A stretch of DNA of 64,000 nt from JAYRWD01 sp041918255. GTDB lineage: Bacteria > Patescibacteriota > Dojkabacteria > B142 > WJKM01. How positions within the stretch are numbered: the first letter of the stretch is position 1; every line of letters begins with the position of its first letter. The position numbers and the translations under genes were made by a program. The stretch spans positions 1 through 64,000 of the forward strand of contig JAYRWD010000026.1 in the NCBI GenBank assembly GCA_041918255.1. The letters run 5' to 3'. Positions 26,846-36,177 of the stretch are shown in pieces. The notes beneath the pieces are model-generated. The model worked only from the letters and a program-made list of their open reading frames with translations, had not been told where the DNA came from and searched no databases.

Positions 26846-29017
26846 ATGGGTTCACTTACAAACACATTACCACCACAGGATAATATTCTACACTCTCTTA
26901 ACCCAATGCAACGTGAGGCTGCCGGATATGTTGATGGACCATTATTGATTTTAGCAGGAGCAGGGTCGGGAAAAACACGAGTTCTCACACATAGAATAGC
27001 GTATATTATCGCGAATGGATTTGCAAGACCAGGCGAAATCATGGCCGTTACTTTCACCAATAAAGCGGCCGAAGAGATGAAAAACAGAATATCTGAATTG
27101 CTTAGTGCCTATCAAATTTCCGCCGGCTCTCGCACTCTCTTCTGGTGCGGAACTTTTCATTCTGTTTGTGTTAAGGTTCTACGTAAAGAAGCACAGGCAG
27201 TTGGCATAAACCCCAAATTCAGCATATATGACGCAACTGATTCCCTCAGCGTTGTTAAGGAAGCAATGAAACGTCTAAATATTGACAAAAAAAAGTTTAG
27301 TCCCCATGCTATTCGCGCAACTATTTCCTCCGCAAAAAACGAACTCATATCACCCCAGGAATATTTGGATATAGCCGAATCTTACTTTCTTTCAACAGTT
27401 GCTGATATTTATCCTGTGTATCAAAAAATTCTAGATGAAAATAATGCATATGATTTTGATGATTTAATTTTCAAAACCTTTATACTTTTTCGTGACCATC
27501 CACAGATTTTGGGAAAATATAAACATCTTTTTAAATTTATACTTGTAGACGAGTACCAAGATACAAATAAAGCACAATACGTTGTGATCAAACTTCTCTC
27601 AAATAATAACCTCTGTGTTGTCGGAGACGACGATCAAAGTATATATGGCTTTCGAGGCGCAAATATTACAAATATTTTAAATTTTGAGAGGGATTTTCCA
27701 AATTCCAAAATTGTTAAACTAGAACAAAATTATCGTTCTACTCAACCCATACTTGATGCCTCACATTCAGTTGTAAAACACGTCAAATCCAGAAGGGCAA
27801 AGCGACTTTGGACAGAGAAGAAGGGTGGCAATCCAATTACAGTTTATAGGGCCCTAGATGAGACAGACGAGGCTGAGTGGGTCTCGCTTCAGTGTGAGGA
27901 TATAATAAAAACCTTTCGTTCACATGATATCGCGGTGCTTTACCGCACAAACGCACAGTCCCGCTCAATCGAAGAGTCCTTCATCAAACATGATCTGCCC
28001 TATAAAATCGTTGGTGGGGTTAGATTCTATGATAGAAAAGAGGTTAAAGATATCCTAGCCTATTTAAAAACTCTGCAAAACCCAAAGGATAGCCTAAGTC
28101 TTGAACGTATAATCAATTACCCTAGACGCGGTATTGGTGCAAAAACAATCGAAACTATACGCACTTCTGCTCTAAGTATGGGACTTTCTCCCACTGAGTT
28201 TTTGAAGCAAGAGAGAATGAACATAAAGACGGAAGAACTAAAAAACTTTACAGAATTGCTTTTCACTCTAGAACAAAATATTACGAAGTATAAGCTTTCT
28301 GATTTCATAAATTTTGTTTTAAATAAAACAGGATATATTGAATTTTTAGACGACGGAACCATTGAAAGCCAAGGCAGGATTGAAAACATACAAGAACTTG
28401 TTTCCGTGGCAAGTAGATACGACGGGCAAGAAAATCGAATACTTGCACTCGAACATTTTTTAGAGGATATAAGCCTATTAGAAGACAAAACAGATAAAAC
28501 CGGCGATTTCTCAAAACCTGCAATAACGCTTATGACCGTACATGCAGCCAAAGGTTTGGAACATTCTTTTATCTTTGTTGTCGGTATGGAGGAGATGCTT
28601 TTCCCGCACGCAAGATCATATGCCAATCCTGCCGAGCTAGATGAAGAACGAAGGCTTGCATATGTTGCTATCACAAGAGCACGGGAATCACTATATTTAT
28701 CGTATGCCGATTCGCGTGTTTCGTTTGGTAAAATCCAAACTAATCCTAGGTCCCGCTTTATCAATGACATACCGGCTTCATTGCTTAATATCATCGTCTC
28801 TCCATTCATACACGAAGATGACGCCTTCAGTCATTTCTACGAGGAAGAACCCGAAAAAGAACTACCTAAAGTAAACGTAGGAGATAGAGTAAAGCACGAC
28901 ATTTTCGGTACCGGGGTAATTACAGATATTTCTCATTCGACTGCTACTATAGATTTTGGTCCGATCATCGGCGAAAAAGAACTCGCATTAGAATACGCCC
29001 CACTCGAAAAACTCTGA
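26846..29017 (+). CDS. pcrA: UvrD/PcrA-type superfamily 1 DNA helicase
   Basis: ATP-dependent 3'-5' DNA helicase for repair and replication-fork maintenance. The 723-residue protein contains the Q motif region (LNPMQREAAG), motif I GAGSGKT (about 34-40), motif Ia TFTNKAAEEM, motif II DEYQDTN, motif III GDDDQSIYGFRGA, motif IV QNYRST, motif V TVHAAKGLE and motif VI VAITRARE. The C-terminal 60 residues (VGDRVKHDIFGTGVI) form the PcrA/UvrD Tudor-like domain that in the family contacts RNA polymerase. Length is typical. It converges on the aminotransferase gene. Confidence 0.95.
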   Translation: MGSLTNTLPPQDNILHSLNPMQREAAGYVDGPLLILAGAGSGKTRVLTHRIAYIIANGFARPGEIMAVTFTNKAAEEMKNRISELLSAYQISAGSRTLFWCGTFHSVCVKVLRKEAQAVGINPKFSIYDATDSLSVVKEAMKRLNIDKKKFSPHAIRATISSAKNELISPQEYLDIAESYFLSTVADIYPVYQKILDENNAYDFDDLIFKTFILFRDHPQILGKYKHLFKFILVDEYQDTNKAQYVVIKLLSNNNLCVVGDDDQSIYGFRGANITNILNFERDFPNSKIVKLEQNYRSTQPILDASHSVVKHVKSRRAKRLWTEKKGGNPITVYRALDETDEAEWVSLQCEDIIKTFRSHDIAVLYRTNAQSRSIEESFIKHDLPYKIVGGVRFYDRKEVKDILAYLKTLQNPKDSLSLERIINYPRRGIGAKTIETIRTSALSMGLSPTEFLKQERMNIKTEELKNFTELLFTLEQNITKYKLSDFINFVLNKTGYIEFLDDGTIESQGRIENIQELVSVASRYDGQENRILALEHFLEDISLLEDKTDKTGDFSKPAITLMTVHAAKGLEHSFIFVVGMEEMLFPHARSYANPAELDEERRLAYVAITRARESLYLSYADSRVSFGKIQTNPRSRFINDIPASLLNIIVSPFIHEDDAFSHFYEEEPEKELPKVNVGDRVKHDIFGTGVITDISHSTATIDFGPIIGEKELALEYAPLEKL

Positions 29018-29066
29018 ACACCCTCCTCTCCAGTACTTTAATCACTTCTCTTTGAAACGACGAACA

Positions 29067-30392
29067 TTATTTATATGTTTCTTCTAAAGCTTGCTTTGTC
29101 TTTCTGAACGCTTTAACAATCATACTGACCTCTTCATTTTTGATATTTATGTGTGTTGGAAGATTGATGACATGTTGTGCAAGCCATTCCGCTTTGGGGC
29201 ATGAACCCTTCCGATATTGAAACGCCCCCAAATCAACATCTTCGCAATGAATGACGGAAGTATACCAATTTCCTAAGTATATATCTTCTTTTTCTAACTC
29301 TTTCAAAACAACGGCAGGCTCTTCGACTATTATAGGTACTCGCAACCAAGTTGCCTGTGCATATTTGTTTATTTGAATTAGTTGAGGCAAGACTATCCCT
29401 CTAACTTTTTCTCCGAAGACAATTGGGCGTTGTTCGAATATTTCCTGTTCATAATACAAGGATGCAATTTTTTTTCTGTGTTCAATTTTTTCATTAAGTC
29501 CATCAAATTGTCTAGACGCCAGTGCGGCATTTAGTCCAAAAAAACCCCCGGGTAACCATCCTGGACGAAGGCCTTTCAATTCATACTTTGTGAGTCCTAA
29601 TTCGAGAATTTTATATTTCTGTGCTATTTCAGCTATTTTCTCCCCAATAAATATCCCCCTTGCCTTAAAAAAAAGAAGTATTGGATTGAGCGCCTGCCTT
29701 ATTTGATCCCTTATTCGCGTTTTCTTTCTTTTATTCCATATTTCTTGCAAACGTAACTCCCGTTGATCCGCATCATCAACTTTCATATTGATCGTTGCGA
29801 ATCCACCCCTTGTACCAGATAATACTTTTTCGTTACCGAACGAAAAGATAGCTGCATCTCCTATAGTCCCTGCTTTATATTTTTGTCCCTCAATGAAAAT
29901 TTCTTGACCAAGACTGTGACAACAATCCTCAATTAGAAGTATTTTTTTCCGAGAACAAAGTTCCTTGATCCTTCCAATATCTGGTGCAATTCCAAAAGTA
30001 TACTGTACGATAATCGCCTTTGTCTTAGGTGTAATTTTCTTCTCTAGATCCTCAATATCTAAATTAAAATTTGATAATTCAATATCGATCCACACCGGGG
30101 TTGCCCCCGTCCAAACAATTGGATTCGGCAACGCGACACAAGTAAAGGCCTGTAAAGCCACCTCGTGTTTAGAATTAATTCCAAAAGCCTCTAATATCGC
30201 AAACAAAGCACTCCTACCACTATCAAAGCCGTACACTTTTTGACCTAAGTACGAGCTCAATTTACACTCTAATTCAAGAATTGATTTGTGGTCATTCCAT
30301 CGCCAAATTCGGAGAAAATTCCATACACAAAAGAAAAAATCGTTTAGTCTGAGATTTGGTGCCCACGCTATATTGATCTTTTTGACGCTCAT
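29067..30392 (-). CDS. DegT/DnrJ/EryC1-family PLP-dependent aminotransferase
   Basis: Sugar aminotransferase-like enzyme using pyridoxal phosphate, likely in synthesis of an amino sugar for surface glycans. The 441-residue protein has the strand and turn around the PLP phosphate (DSGRSALFAIL), the VQYTFG segment, the EDCCHSLG aspartate that pairs with the pyridine nitrogen, and the Schiff-base lysine in FGNEKVLSGTRGG. The family motif is usually SFxxxKxxxxGEGG; here the residues after the lysine are VLSGTRGG. It lies 18 bp downstream of dnaN on the same strand, so it may be read through from the dnaA-dnaN region. Exact substrate unknown. Confidence 0.85.
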   Translation of the reverse strand: MSVKKINIAWAPNLRLNDFFFCVWNFLRIWRWNDHKSILELECKLSSYLGQKVYGFDSGRSALFAILEAFGINSKHEVALQAFTCVALPNPIVWTGATPVWIDIELSNFNLDIEDLEKKITPKTKAIIVQYTFGIAPDIGRIKELCSRKKILLIEDCCHSLGQEIFIEGQKYKAGTIGDAAIFSFGNEKVLSGTRGGFATINMKVDDADQRELRLQEIWNKRKKTRIRDQIRQALNPILLFFKARGIFIGEKIAEIAQKYKILELGLTKYELKGLRPGWLPGGFFGLNAALASRQFDGLNEKIEHRKKIASLYYEQEIFEQRPIVFGEKVRGIVLPQLIQINKYAQATWLRVPIIVEEPAVVLKELEKEDIYLGNWYTSVIHCEDVDLGAFQYRKGSCPKAEWLAQHVINLPTHINIKNEEVSMIVKAFRKTKQALEETYK

Positions 30393-30410
30393 TTACTATT
30401 ACTAATAATA

Positions 30411-31538
30411 TTACTCCAGCCTCATCGGCATAATTATGTGAATATATTCTGAGTCCTCCTTATCTTTAAATACACCTGGGGCAGAGGGTCCGTTTGTTTC
30501 GTATATAATCTCTTCACCTTCGATAGCATTTATCATGTCCTGCAAGAAACGCGCATTATAGGCTGTCTCAACCAACTCCCCGCTTGTATTAACAATGTCG
30601 CAAATAGCTTCATTTTTTCCCATATCTATAACTTCCGAAGAAAGAACCAAATGATTCTGATCAGGTTTAACAATAAATCTAGCTTTATTCCCAATAACGT
30701 TTCTAGCAAAAATGCCCACTATTTTGACTGCGTCTGCTAATTCGACCTTAAGTGCGCTAAAAGCATGTTGCTTATCTACTGGCAAAATATCCTCATAAGC
30801 AGGAAATTCTCCCTCGATAAGCCTTGTAGCCAACTCAATTTCGTTTAGTTTAAAAATCAATTGATTTTTTCCCTCTAGAAAAAACAGCTCTATCATATCC
30901 TTTTCCTGTGCCTCGCTTCTTATAATACGAGCTACTTCTAATAACGTCTTCGCAGGTACGATTTGATTAAATTCATGATTTGCTCCTTCTTTAAGACTAA
31001 TTTGTTTTTGTGAAAGACGAAAACCATCAACCGCAACAAGAGTTAATTTATGTTCCGTAATCTTGAGTAAGACTCCTGTCAAAACAGGACGAGCGGTATC
31101 TGTAGATGCTGAGAAAGCAGTTTTTTCAATCGCCTTAGCAAATAATAAAGCTCTTAATCTAACTATGGCTTTTCCTGTCGCGACAGGAACAGTCGGGAAT
31201 TCATCCGCGGAGATAGTCACAAATTCGGCAGTATTATCCACCGACTTAACCACAAGCTTTGTACCTTCTTCAATAATACTCAATTTCCCTGGTTTTAAAG
31301 AGCTAACAAATTCAAAGAGTAAACGGGCTGATACCGTCATTTTGCCTTCTTTCTCTACCTGTGCAGCTAAATTGACATTTATCCCCATTTCCAAATTAGT
31401 ACTAGAGAGCTTAAATATTGAGTTTTGTGCTTCTATCAGTACATTATTTAATACCGGGATAGAAGGCCTTCCACTTATCGCCTTGTTAATGTGAGAGAGA
31501 GCTTTGGCAAATTTTTCTTGTATTATTTCTGTTTTCAT
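30411..31538 (-). CDS. dnaN: DNA polymerase III beta subunit (sliding clamp)
   Basis: Ring-shaped clamp that holds the replicative polymerase on DNA. The 375-residue length fits three repeated clamp domains. Recognisable runs are the N-terminal RPSIPVLNNVLIEA, FPTVP at the end of domain 1, DTARPVLTGVL at the domain 2 start, and the C-terminal PMRLE, which matches the classical M-P-M/V-R-L ending. Start ATG at 31538. dnaA lies 207 bp upstream on the same strand, the ancestral dnaA-dnaN order seen at many origins. Confidence 0.96.
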   Translation of the reverse strand: MKTEIIQEKFAKALSHINKAISGRPSIPVLNNVLIEAQNSIFKLSSTNLEMGINVNLAAQVEKEGKMTVSARLLFEFVSSLKPGKLSIIEEGTKLVVKSVDNTAEFVTISADEFPTVPVATGKAIVRLRALLFAKAIEKTAFSASTDTARPVLTGVLLKITEHKLTLVAVDGFRLSQKQISLKEGANHEFNQIVPAKTLLEVARIIRSEAQEKDMIELFFLEGKNQLIFKLNEIELATRLIEGEFPAYEDILPVDKQHAFSALKVELADAVKIVGIFARNVIGNKARFIVKPDQNHLVLSSEVIDMGKNEAICDIVNTSGELVETAYNARFLQDMINAIEGEEIIYETNGPSAPGVFKDKEDSEYIHIIMPMRLE

Positions 31539-31588
31539 TTCGAGATTTTTATATTTAATATCTATAATAAAGAAGAGTTAGTAGGAGC

Positions 31589-31597
31589 TGTGGATAT
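31589..31597 (-). promoter_or_regulatory. DnaA-box-like 9-mer in the dnaA-dnaN spacer
   Basis: TGTGGATAT, the reverse complement of ATATCCACA, differs from the TTATCCACA consensus at one position. A second near match, TGTGAACAA (31653-31661), also has one mismatch. Both lie in the AT-rich spacer between dnaA and dnaN. Confidence 0.5.
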
Positions 31598-31745
31598 GTT
31601 GTTAAATACCCTAAATTAAAATAAAGAGGCACACTTTCGACTCGTATAACTATGTGAACAACTAAATGTAAAGTTATTTTTAAAGAACTAATATCCTTAT
31701 TTAGATAGCAAAAACAGCGAATATATTTCTGAACACAAGTATCCG

Positions 31746-33140
31746 TTAGACTCCCAGCGAGACGTTAAAACCCTCTCGAATTCTCATAATTTGTTCTTCA
31801 AATCCCTTATTTAATTCTAACATCCCTTTGATTTTATCAATTCCGTGCATTATGGTGGTATGATCTTTTCTTTTTAGCATTTCGGCAATTTCCTCCAGTT
31901 TGTAGCCAAAATCTTCTCGCATGATAAACATTGCTACCTGCCTAGCTAAAGCTATTTCAGCTTTTCGTGTTTGTCCGAGTATTTGGTTTTTTGGGACGTC
32001 AAATTCTTTAGAAATAATACTAATTAATTCCTTTGGTTTAATTTTGATACGTTTACTCTGAGGATCGAGACCTAATATATTTGCGGCTTCATCAATAGAA
32101 AGATGAGTTTGATGAATTTGATCATAAAGGGCTAATTGTTGTAGAGAGCCCTCAAGACGTCTTACGTTATCTGTGATATGGCGAGCAATATATTCTAATA
32201 ATTCATGAGGGAGGTCCATATTTAACTGTTGGGCTTTTTTCTCTACTATTGCCATTCTTGTTTCAAAGTCAGGAGCTTCTATCTGTACCACCATACCTCC
32301 CTGGAAACGAGATAAGAGACGTACTTCTAACCCTTTGATCTCTTCGGGTGGACGATCGGATACAAACACAAGCTGCTTGTTTTGATTGTGAAGTGCGTTG
32401 AAAGTATTAAATAATTCATCTTGCGTTTGTTCCCACTTATAAATCATTTGAATATCGTCAATTATTAATAGATCAAGTTGACGATATCTATTCCTAAAAT
32501 CGCGGGCTTTCCCTGTTTGAATAGAAGAGACCATCTCGTTTAAAAAATTTTCGCTTGGTTTGTACAGGACCTTTTTACCTGGATTTTTTTCTAATAATTT
32601 TATGCCAATGGCCTGTGCTAAATGTGTCTTCCCAAGCCCGGTTTTTCCATATATAAATAAAGGGTTGTAGGCCATCCCTGGTTTCTCGATCACCGCGCAA
32701 CAAGACGCATGAGCAAGACGATTTGAGGGGCCAACTACAAAATTGGTGATCGAGAATTTTGGATTAATATTAGCCTCGGTAGCAATCTGTGTCTGATTGA
32801 GGTTTTCCCCTTTGTGAGTATTGAGAAGGGGTGCTCGAGCTATATCTTTTGATTCTATTTTTGGGGAGAGTTCGTTGACGAGATTTTTTGCAATTTCAAA
32901 ATCAACTTCTAATTCTTCTCCAGCAACATAGGAAAGGGTTTTCTGTATAAGGTCAAGATATTTTTTTCTTAACCAATCAGACATGTAGCTGTTCTTTACC
33001 CCAACAACAGCTCTTTTTCCTGTAATATTCATGAGCTCAGTTGGTATAAACCAAGTTTTAAAGTGAGGTGGAGAGTCAAGTTTTACTTCGATTTGGGCTA
33101 ATGTTGTTTTCCAGAGAACCTGCAAATCTTGTTGCTTCAT
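31746..33140 (-). CDS. dnaA: Chromosomal replication initiator DnaA
   Basis: Binds DnaA boxes at the origin and opens the duplex. The 464-residue protein has domain I (about 1-75), a linker (76-125), the AAA+ domain with Walker A GKTGLGKTH and Walker B LLIIDDIQM (about 200), sensor segment LLSRFQGG, and the C-terminal helix-turn-helix domain IV with the DnaA signature around RKDHTTIMHGIDKI. Start ATG at 33140. It reads away from yidD; the 80 bp upstream end at a perfect DnaA box. dnaN follows downstream. This marks the likely replication origin of the chromosome. Confidence 0.97.
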   Translation of the reverse strand: MKQQDLQVLWKTTLAQIEVKLDSPPHFKTWFIPTELMNITGKRAVVGVKNSYMSDWLRKKYLDLIQKTLSYVAGEELEVDFEIAKNLVNELSPKIESKDIARAPLLNTHKGENLNQTQIATEANINPKFSITNFVVGPSNRLAHASCCAVIEKPGMAYNPLFIYGKTGLGKTHLAQAIGIKLLEKNPGKKVLYKPSENFLNEMVSSIQTGKARDFRNRYRQLDLLIIDDIQMIYKWEQTQDELFNTFNALHNQNKQLVFVSDRPPEEIKGLEVRLLSRFQGGMVVQIEAPDFETRMAIVEKKAQQLNMDLPHELLEYIARHITDNVRRLEGSLQQLALYDQIHQTHLSIDEAANILGLDPQSKRIKIKPKELISIISKEFDVPKNQILGQTRKAEIALARQVAMFIMREDFGYKLEEIAEMLKRKDHTTIMHGIDKIKGMLELNKGFEEQIMRIREGFNVSLGV

Positions 33141-33266
33141 AACCTATGAGTATTAATAATTTAGGAAAATTATTCGGGCATGTTTGTTATGCGAGGAAGC
33201 ATGTACTAAGATATAATATTTGTGGATAACTTTCAAGTACAAAATACAGTAAATAAATCGAAACTC
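33141..33266. other. Putative origin segment between dnaA and yidD
   Basis: AT-rich divergent spacer holding the perfect DnaA box at 33221-33229 and one copy of TTATTCGGG (33170-33178). The switch in strand preference and G/C balance of the flanking genes falls here. The segment is short for a complete origin, so the dnaA-dnaN spacer (31539-31745), with two near-consensus boxes, may also take part. Confidence 0.5.
33221..33229 (-). promoter_or_regulatory. Perfect DnaA box TTATCCACA
   Basis: TGTGGATAA on the plus strand equals TTATCCACA on the minus strand, an exact match to the consensus. It lies 81 bp upstream of the dnaA start, where autoregulation or origin function would be expected. Confidence 0.7.
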
Positions 33267-33542
33267 ATGCAAAAAGAAGCCAGAGGTGGATTTGTGTTAC
33301 AAAAGAAAATAGTTTATGTTTTTGTCAAGTCGATTACTTTATATCAAAAAATTTTTTCTTTCGACCATAGTTTTTGGGCACGACCAGATATTGTAAGGGT
33401 GTGCCTTCATCAGCCTAGTTGTTCTGAATACGCAAGGCAGGCGTTAGATAAATACGGTTTAATAAAAGGTCTGAGGATGAGCATTAAGAGAATAATCTCA
33501 TGTGGTCCATGGACGAGAAAAGTTATTGATCCAGTCCCATAA
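33267..33542 (+). CDS. yidD: YidD, membrane protein insertion efficiency factor
   Basis: Small membrane-associated protein that helps YidC-mediated insertion. The family core is present: an amphipathic start (FVKSITLYQKIFSF), RVCLHQPSCSEYARQAL with the conserved PSCSEYA, KYGLIKGLRMSIKRI and a CGPW motif near the end. The open frame starts at a GTG (33222) that overlaps the DnaA box; the ATG at 33267 gives 91 residues and fits the family better, with GTG 33294 a further alternative. Usually yidD sits between rnpA and yidC. Here rpmH and rnpA are 26 kb away and yidC is not in the window. Confidence 0.88.
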   Translation: MQKEARGGFVLQKKIVYVFVKSITLYQKIFSFDHSFWARPDIVRVCLHQPSCSEYARQALDKYGLIKGLRMSIKRIISCGPWTRKVIDPVP

Positions 33543-33694
33543 TTGATAATCTCAAAATATATTTGATTGAAAAAAGCAAGATTATTCGGGGAATTATTTA
33601 GAGGAGAATAGGAATTCTCTAATAAAAACACCAGGTAATTTTTTTAGCCTTGCGTTAAGCATTGATACCTACACCACCCATAGCTAAAAAATAG

Positions 33695-34240
33695 TTATGA
33701 ACGAACAGATATTATTAAGCAAACATATCCGGCATGTGGTCGTGTATCTTTAGCACGATAAATCTTTGAAGATTCTCTTAGTGAATCAACAATGAGCGAA
33801 TTTGTCTTAACCTGCGGTCCTTCTCCTAAGAAAATAAAATCTCCTTTGTTGATTCCGAATTTAGAAAGAGAGCTATCTTGCACTTCAAAGGCAATTAGAA
33901 TTTTGGTTTCGGGGACAAGAGAAAAATCGATGTGTAATATACAGGCGGGCTCTTTTTGAAAAACTGTTTTGCCTTTTTCTATTTTACCCATCAGCTCAAC
34001 TGCCCGAGTTATCAGTTTTGTAGTAGTTTTACAAATTTCAACACCTCGCGCTTGGTTCATCTCCTTTTTTAGAAATCCCTTGTGTTTCAGATTTTCAACG
34101 TGTTCGTGGACCGTAGAGATGGCCTTCAATTTAAAGTGTTTTTTTATTTCTTCTAGCGAGGGGGCGTACCCATTTTTCTGTATACTGAGTTCGAGGAAAT
34201 CTAAAATCTGCTTTTGACGCCTTGTAAGTGGTAGGCCCAT
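33695..34240 (-). CDS. LexA-like repressor with non-canonical cleavage site
   Basis: Two-domain regulator of 181 residues. The N-terminal winged helix matches LexA (LTRRQKQILDFLE, GYAPSLEEI, STVHEHVENLKHKGFL, about 5-60). The C-terminal part follows the S24 peptidase layout: a strand with FEVQDSSLSKFGINKGDFIFL, where S123 or S124 would be the nucleophile, and K159 in SSKIYR as the possible general base. The usual Ala-Gly cleavage pair in the loop reads K89-G90 (GKIEKGKTVF). The ATG at 34240 is chosen over the longer frame (34312) because LexA proteins begin right before LTxRQ. RecA and UvrA are not in the window. LexA-type DNA binding is likely; autocleavage is uncertain. Confidence 0.7.
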   Translation of the reverse strand: MGLPLTRRQKQILDFLELSIQKNGYAPSLEEIKKHFKLKAISTVHEHVENLKHKGFLKKEMNQARGVEICKTTTKLITRAVELMGKIEKGKTVFQKEPACILHIDFSLVPETKILIAFEVQDSSLSKFGINKGDFIFLGEGPQVKTNSLIVDSLRESSKIYRAKDTRPHAGYVCLIISVRS

Positions 34241-34341
34241 TTCGGAATATAGTATTAAAATAAAGAAACTACTGCTTTTCTTCGGTAATGAAATCTTATG
34301 GATTATAATCATCTTCTAAGTAAATATACAATAGCAAAAAA

Positions 34342-35040
34342 ATGAAAAAAAATTTGTACGACCAAGAATCATTTGGGGAGATATTTAATAAAGCAAGACT
34401 AGAACTCAAATTAAGCCTTGAGGACATTTCTCAAAAATTAAAAATACGCAGGTCAATCTTGGAAGCTATAGAAAATGGGGAGGTACATAAAATCCTCCAC
34501 GACATCTATGCCAAAGGTTTTGTCCGTAATTATGCTAAATTATTAGGGTTGAATGCGGAAAGAATGGTCCGTCTATATATGAGAGAGGGAGGGAGAATTA
34601 AAAGTGAAGGAATATATTCAAAGGAAAGAGTAGAAACAGAAATAGATAAAGGGAATTTGGATAAATTACAGGAGGAAGAGGTTTCAAAGTCAAAAATTAT
34701 TCTAATTGCAGTAGGATGTCTGGTTATAATTATAGTTATTTTCCGATTAATCGGAGTGTTGAGCAGACCAAAATTAATGTTGACACAACCAGCTTTTGCC
34801 TCTGCCCAGGAGATGGGAAACATTTCTTTAGATATAAGTACAGCTACAATAAATATACAGGGAGAAACTGACTTTGGAAATTATATATTTGTAAATGGAA
34901 ACAGAATAGAAACTTATGGTTTGAATATTTTCTCTTTCCCGTATGAGAATATACCTATGGGTGATAGTGAAGTTAAGATACAGGCGAAAAATGAATTAAA
35001 CAATTCCGCTGAAATTATTATTAAACTGCATAGACGATAA
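34342..35040 (+). CDS. RodZ-like helix-turn-helix membrane protein
   Basis: Protein of 232 residues with a cytoplasmic helix-turn-helix of the RodZ type (about 10-80, with FGEIFNKARLELKLSLEDISQKL cut here by family comparison into the first two helices), a basic linker, one transmembrane helix (about 116-136) and an extracellular beta-sandwich-like domain (about 150-232). In rod-shaped bacteria RodZ couples MreB to the elongasome. No mreB is present in the window. It reads divergently from the LexA-like gene with about 100 bp between starts and converges on dnaJ. Confidence 0.75.
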   Translation: MKKNLYDQESFGEIFNKARLELKLSLEDISQKLKIRRSILEAIENGEVHKILHDIYAKGFVRNYAKLLGLNAERMVRLYMREGGRIKSEGIYSKERVETEIDKGNLDKLQEEEVSKSKIILIAVGCLVIIIVIFRLIGVLSRPKLMLTQPAFASAQEMGNISLDISTATINIQGETDFGNYIFVNGNRIETYGLNIFSFPYENIPMGDSEVKIQAKNELNNSAEIIIKLHRR

Positions 35041-35079
35041 TTAAGAAGAGTTGCAGATTGTAGGGAGAACAGAAAAAAC

Positions 35080-36177
35080 TCAGGAAACCTCTTTAAGATC
35101 TTGCCATAGTGAACGTTGTTTCGAATTCAGTGATGTGGGAATCTGTACGTTTATCTTCACATATTGATCGCCATTTTTATTCCCTTTGAATTGGGGACCG
35201 CCTTTCCCACTCAATTTGAAAACGGTTCCGGGCTGAGTTCCCGGGGGAACCTTCATTGCTAGATCTCCGTGGACAGTCATGACACTTATCTCTCCACCGA
35301 GGGTTGCGACGATAGGATCGATTGATTGCTGCACGTAGATATCATTTCCACGTCGTTCGAAGTATTCATGGGGAGTTATTTCAATGCTGACATTTAAATC
35401 GCCGGATTGTCCGCCATTTGATCCTGCATTTCCCCGGTTTCGAAATTTTAGTGTGACGTTATCTGGAATCCCGTGTGGAATCTTTATGGTAAATAGATCT
35501 TCCACGTCATTATTTCCTTTGCCCTTGCAAGCCTTGCAAGGCCGTTTAATAATCTCGCCAGCGCCATTACACTCTGGGCATACAGTTTGAGTTTGCATCC
35601 TGCCGATGAAGGTTTGCTGAATTTGAATTACCGTTCCTTTCCCGTGACAGCGGGAACAGGTGATTTTATCCGAAACGGATTCGGCCCCTGACCCATTACA
35701 TTCGACACAAACACCCTTTCTTTTGTATTTGATTTTACGCTCGGTACCAAATATTGCCTCGAAAAAGTCAATGGTGATGGAAATCTGCAAGTCCTCACCC
35801 GGATAAGTTCGGGAGCGTTTATGTCGTGTTTGACCAAAACCAAAATCTCCAAATCCTCCAAAATCTTGACCAAAAAATTGACTAAAAACATCTCCCAAAT
35901 CCTCGTAACTAAAACCCCCTGCGTATCCGTTATTATTACCGAAACCCGAAAATCCCTGCGTCCCGGCATGCCCGAATTGATCATAAGCCTTCCTTTTTTC
36001 GGGGTCGCCTAAAGTCTCATACGCCTCTTGCACCTCCTTAAACTTTGTTTCCGCATCAGGGGATGAATTTCTATCTGGATGAAATTGTTTGGCTAAAGTT
36101 CTATATGCTTTTTTTATTTCTTGGGTGGTCGCGGTTTTCGTAATCCCAAGAACTTCATAATAATCTCTTTTTTCCAT
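35080..36177 (-). CDS. dnaJ: Chaperone DnaJ (Hsp40)
   Basis: Co-chaperone stimulating DnaK ATPase. The 365-residue protein has the J domain with HPD in AKQFHPDRN (about 34-36), a Gly/Phe-rich segment (about 70-115), four CxxCxGxG zinc motifs (CVECNGSG, CSRCHGKG, CPECNGAG, CKACKGKG) and the C-terminal peptide-binding domains ending near residue 365. The frame extends upstream to 36240, but the ATG at 36177 (MEKRDYYEVLG) is the family start. dnaK and grpE are not adjacent. It is divergent from infB with 222 bp between starts. Confidence 0.96.
   Translation of the reverse strand: MEKRDYYEVLGITKTATTQEIKKAYRTLAKQFHPDRNSSPDAETKFKEVQEAYETLGDPEKRKAYDQFGHAGTQGFSGFGNNNGYAGGFSYEDLGDVFSQFFGQDFGGFGDFGFGQTRHKRSRTYPGEDLQISITIDFFEAIFGTERKIKYKRKGVCVECNGSGAESVSDKITCSRCHGKGTVIQIQQTFIGRMQTQTVCPECNGAGEIIKRPCKACKGKGNNDVEDLFTIKIPHGIPDNVTLKFRNRGNAGSNGGQSGDLNVSIEITPHEYFERRGNDIYVQQSIDPIVATLGGEISVMTVHGDLAMKVPPGTQPGTVFKLSGKGGPQFKGNKNGDQYVKINVQIPTSLNSKQRSLWQDLKEVS

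Noticed and set aside
28117..28809. 230-codon minus-strand frame
   Set aside because: It lies wholly antisense to the UvrD/PcrA helicase with its conserved motifs V and VI.
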